Source of the DNA: Maridesulfovibrio hydrothermalis AM13 = DSM 14728
GTDB taxonomy: Bacteria; Desulfobacterota; Desulfovibrionia; Desulfovibrionales; Desulfovibrionaceae
Assembly: GCF_000331025.1 (NCBI RefSeq)
Contig: NC_020055.1
Span: 2,885,370-2,949,369, forward strand
Direction: 5' to 3'
DNA: 64,000 nt
Positions within the stretch are counted from its first letter, which is position 1, and each line of letters starts with the position of its first letter. The translations under genes and the position numbers were made by a program. Positions 63,640 through 64,000 of the stretch are shown one piece after another. The notes under the pieces were generated by a model, which saw only the letters and a list, made by a program, of their open reading frames with translations, was not told where the DNA came from and did no database searches.

Positions 63640-64000
63640 CTAACTGCAACTGCAATCAGACCAGACATCATTTTTGGCCTTTTCCAGAAGATTGGTCAGA
63701 ACCCAGTAGTCATCAATATGCAAACGGGCATTAAGCAAAGGACTGCGATATGCCCAGAATTCAACTCCGGCACGCTCTGCGCAGCTCTCATCAACCCATG
63801 TGTCCCCGATGTATACGACATCTTCTGCCTTCATGGACCATTTGTTCAAAATGTAATGAACCCCTTCCGGATGCGGCTTGGAATTGGGCAGAAGTGTTGC
63901 AGTTACAGTGGGCGCAAAAAAGTCTTCAATTCCAAACTTCTGCAAGACCGCGGGTAAAGTATCAGTACGGTTGGTATTGATTCCCATACGAAGGTTGTTG
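63640..64000 (-). CDS. HAD-superfamily hydrolase (partial, N-terminus outside window)
   Basis: Reading from the right edge, the frame is open with NNLRMGINTNRTDTL and ends at 63640. TNRTDTL (motif II), NSKPHPEGVHYIL (motif III Lys) and VYIGDTWVDESCAERAGVEFWAYRS (motif IV Asp pair) match the phosphoglycolate-phosphatase-like group. The first Asp motif lies outside the window. The C-terminus CSCS is unusual. The substrate is not known. Confidence 0.82.
   Translation of the reverse strand, partial: NNLRMGINTNRTDTLPAVLQKFGIEDFFAPTVTATLLPNSKPHPEGVHYILNKWSMKAEDVVYIGDTWVDESCAERAGVEFWAYRSPLLNARLHIDDYWVLTNLLEKAKNDVWSDCSCS

Overview
The window looks like chromosome from a marine sulfate-reducing member of the Desulfovibrionaceae (Desulfobacterota). 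This is an inference from gene content, not a database match. The supporting content is selenocysteine machinery (selA, selB), a selenocysteine formate dehydrogenase with an [FeFe] hydrogenase, a sodium-type N-ATPase, PerR-controlled catalase, a ModE-like regulator and many ligand-sensing proteins. Nothing looks viral or plasmid-borne. No insertion sequence, CRISPR array or rRNA was seen.

Left part (1-14.6 kb): a partial murA; two tandem near-identical tRNA-His genes; a peroxide-defence pair (katA, perR) with matching operator-like palindromes; the selA / M18 aminopeptidase / selB block; folC; tRNA-Arg(UCU). Then come two MscS-type channels facing each other and an exported phosphatidylserine-decarboxylase-like protein that resembles PsiD-type decarboxylases.

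Centre left (14.9-26.4 kb) is the most remarkable part. A four-gene operon encodes a formate dehydrogenase (fdhF) read through an in-frame UGA at 15315-15317, two HycB/HydN-like four-cluster ferredoxins and an [FeFe] hydrogenase. This is the subunit set of hydrogen-dependent CO2 reductase (HDCR), a soluble formate:hydrogen enzyme. A strong bacterial SECIS hairpin with a GGUCU loop lies 10 bases after the UGA. Directly convergent with it is a complete nine-gene N-ATPase operon (atpDCQRBEFAG order, no separate delta gene). Its c subunit carries the sodium-site signature, so this rotary enzyme probably moves Na+.

Middle (26.7-45.4 kb): recQ; a ParD/ParE-type toxin-antitoxin pair with a perfect operator palindrome; serine dehydratase; arsenate reductase; a kinase-like / universal-stress / periplasmic-binding cassette; rsgA; an exported phytase-like protein; a hybrid ligand-sensing histidine kinase; a TetR regulator beside an orphan terminator; a second Usp; a DHH phosphoesterase; umuDC; a TPR lipoprotein.

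Right part (45.7-64 kb): a biotin carboxylase next to a fused AccA-AccD carboxyltransferase in unusual domain order; a one-domain ModE-like regulator; a MATE / DUF2156 / AlkP-superfamily run; a UvrD/PcrA helicase; thiL; trmO; infA; an RRM protein; the yggT-divIVA-yggU-ydcH-ilvB-ilvN-ilvC block; a truncated HAD hydrolase at the right edge. Short degenerate intergenic repeats (core near GCGCGTAGCGCATC, and GCCTCCGGnGGC) recur between genes. Two of the latter supply the ribosome-binding sites of selA and atpA.
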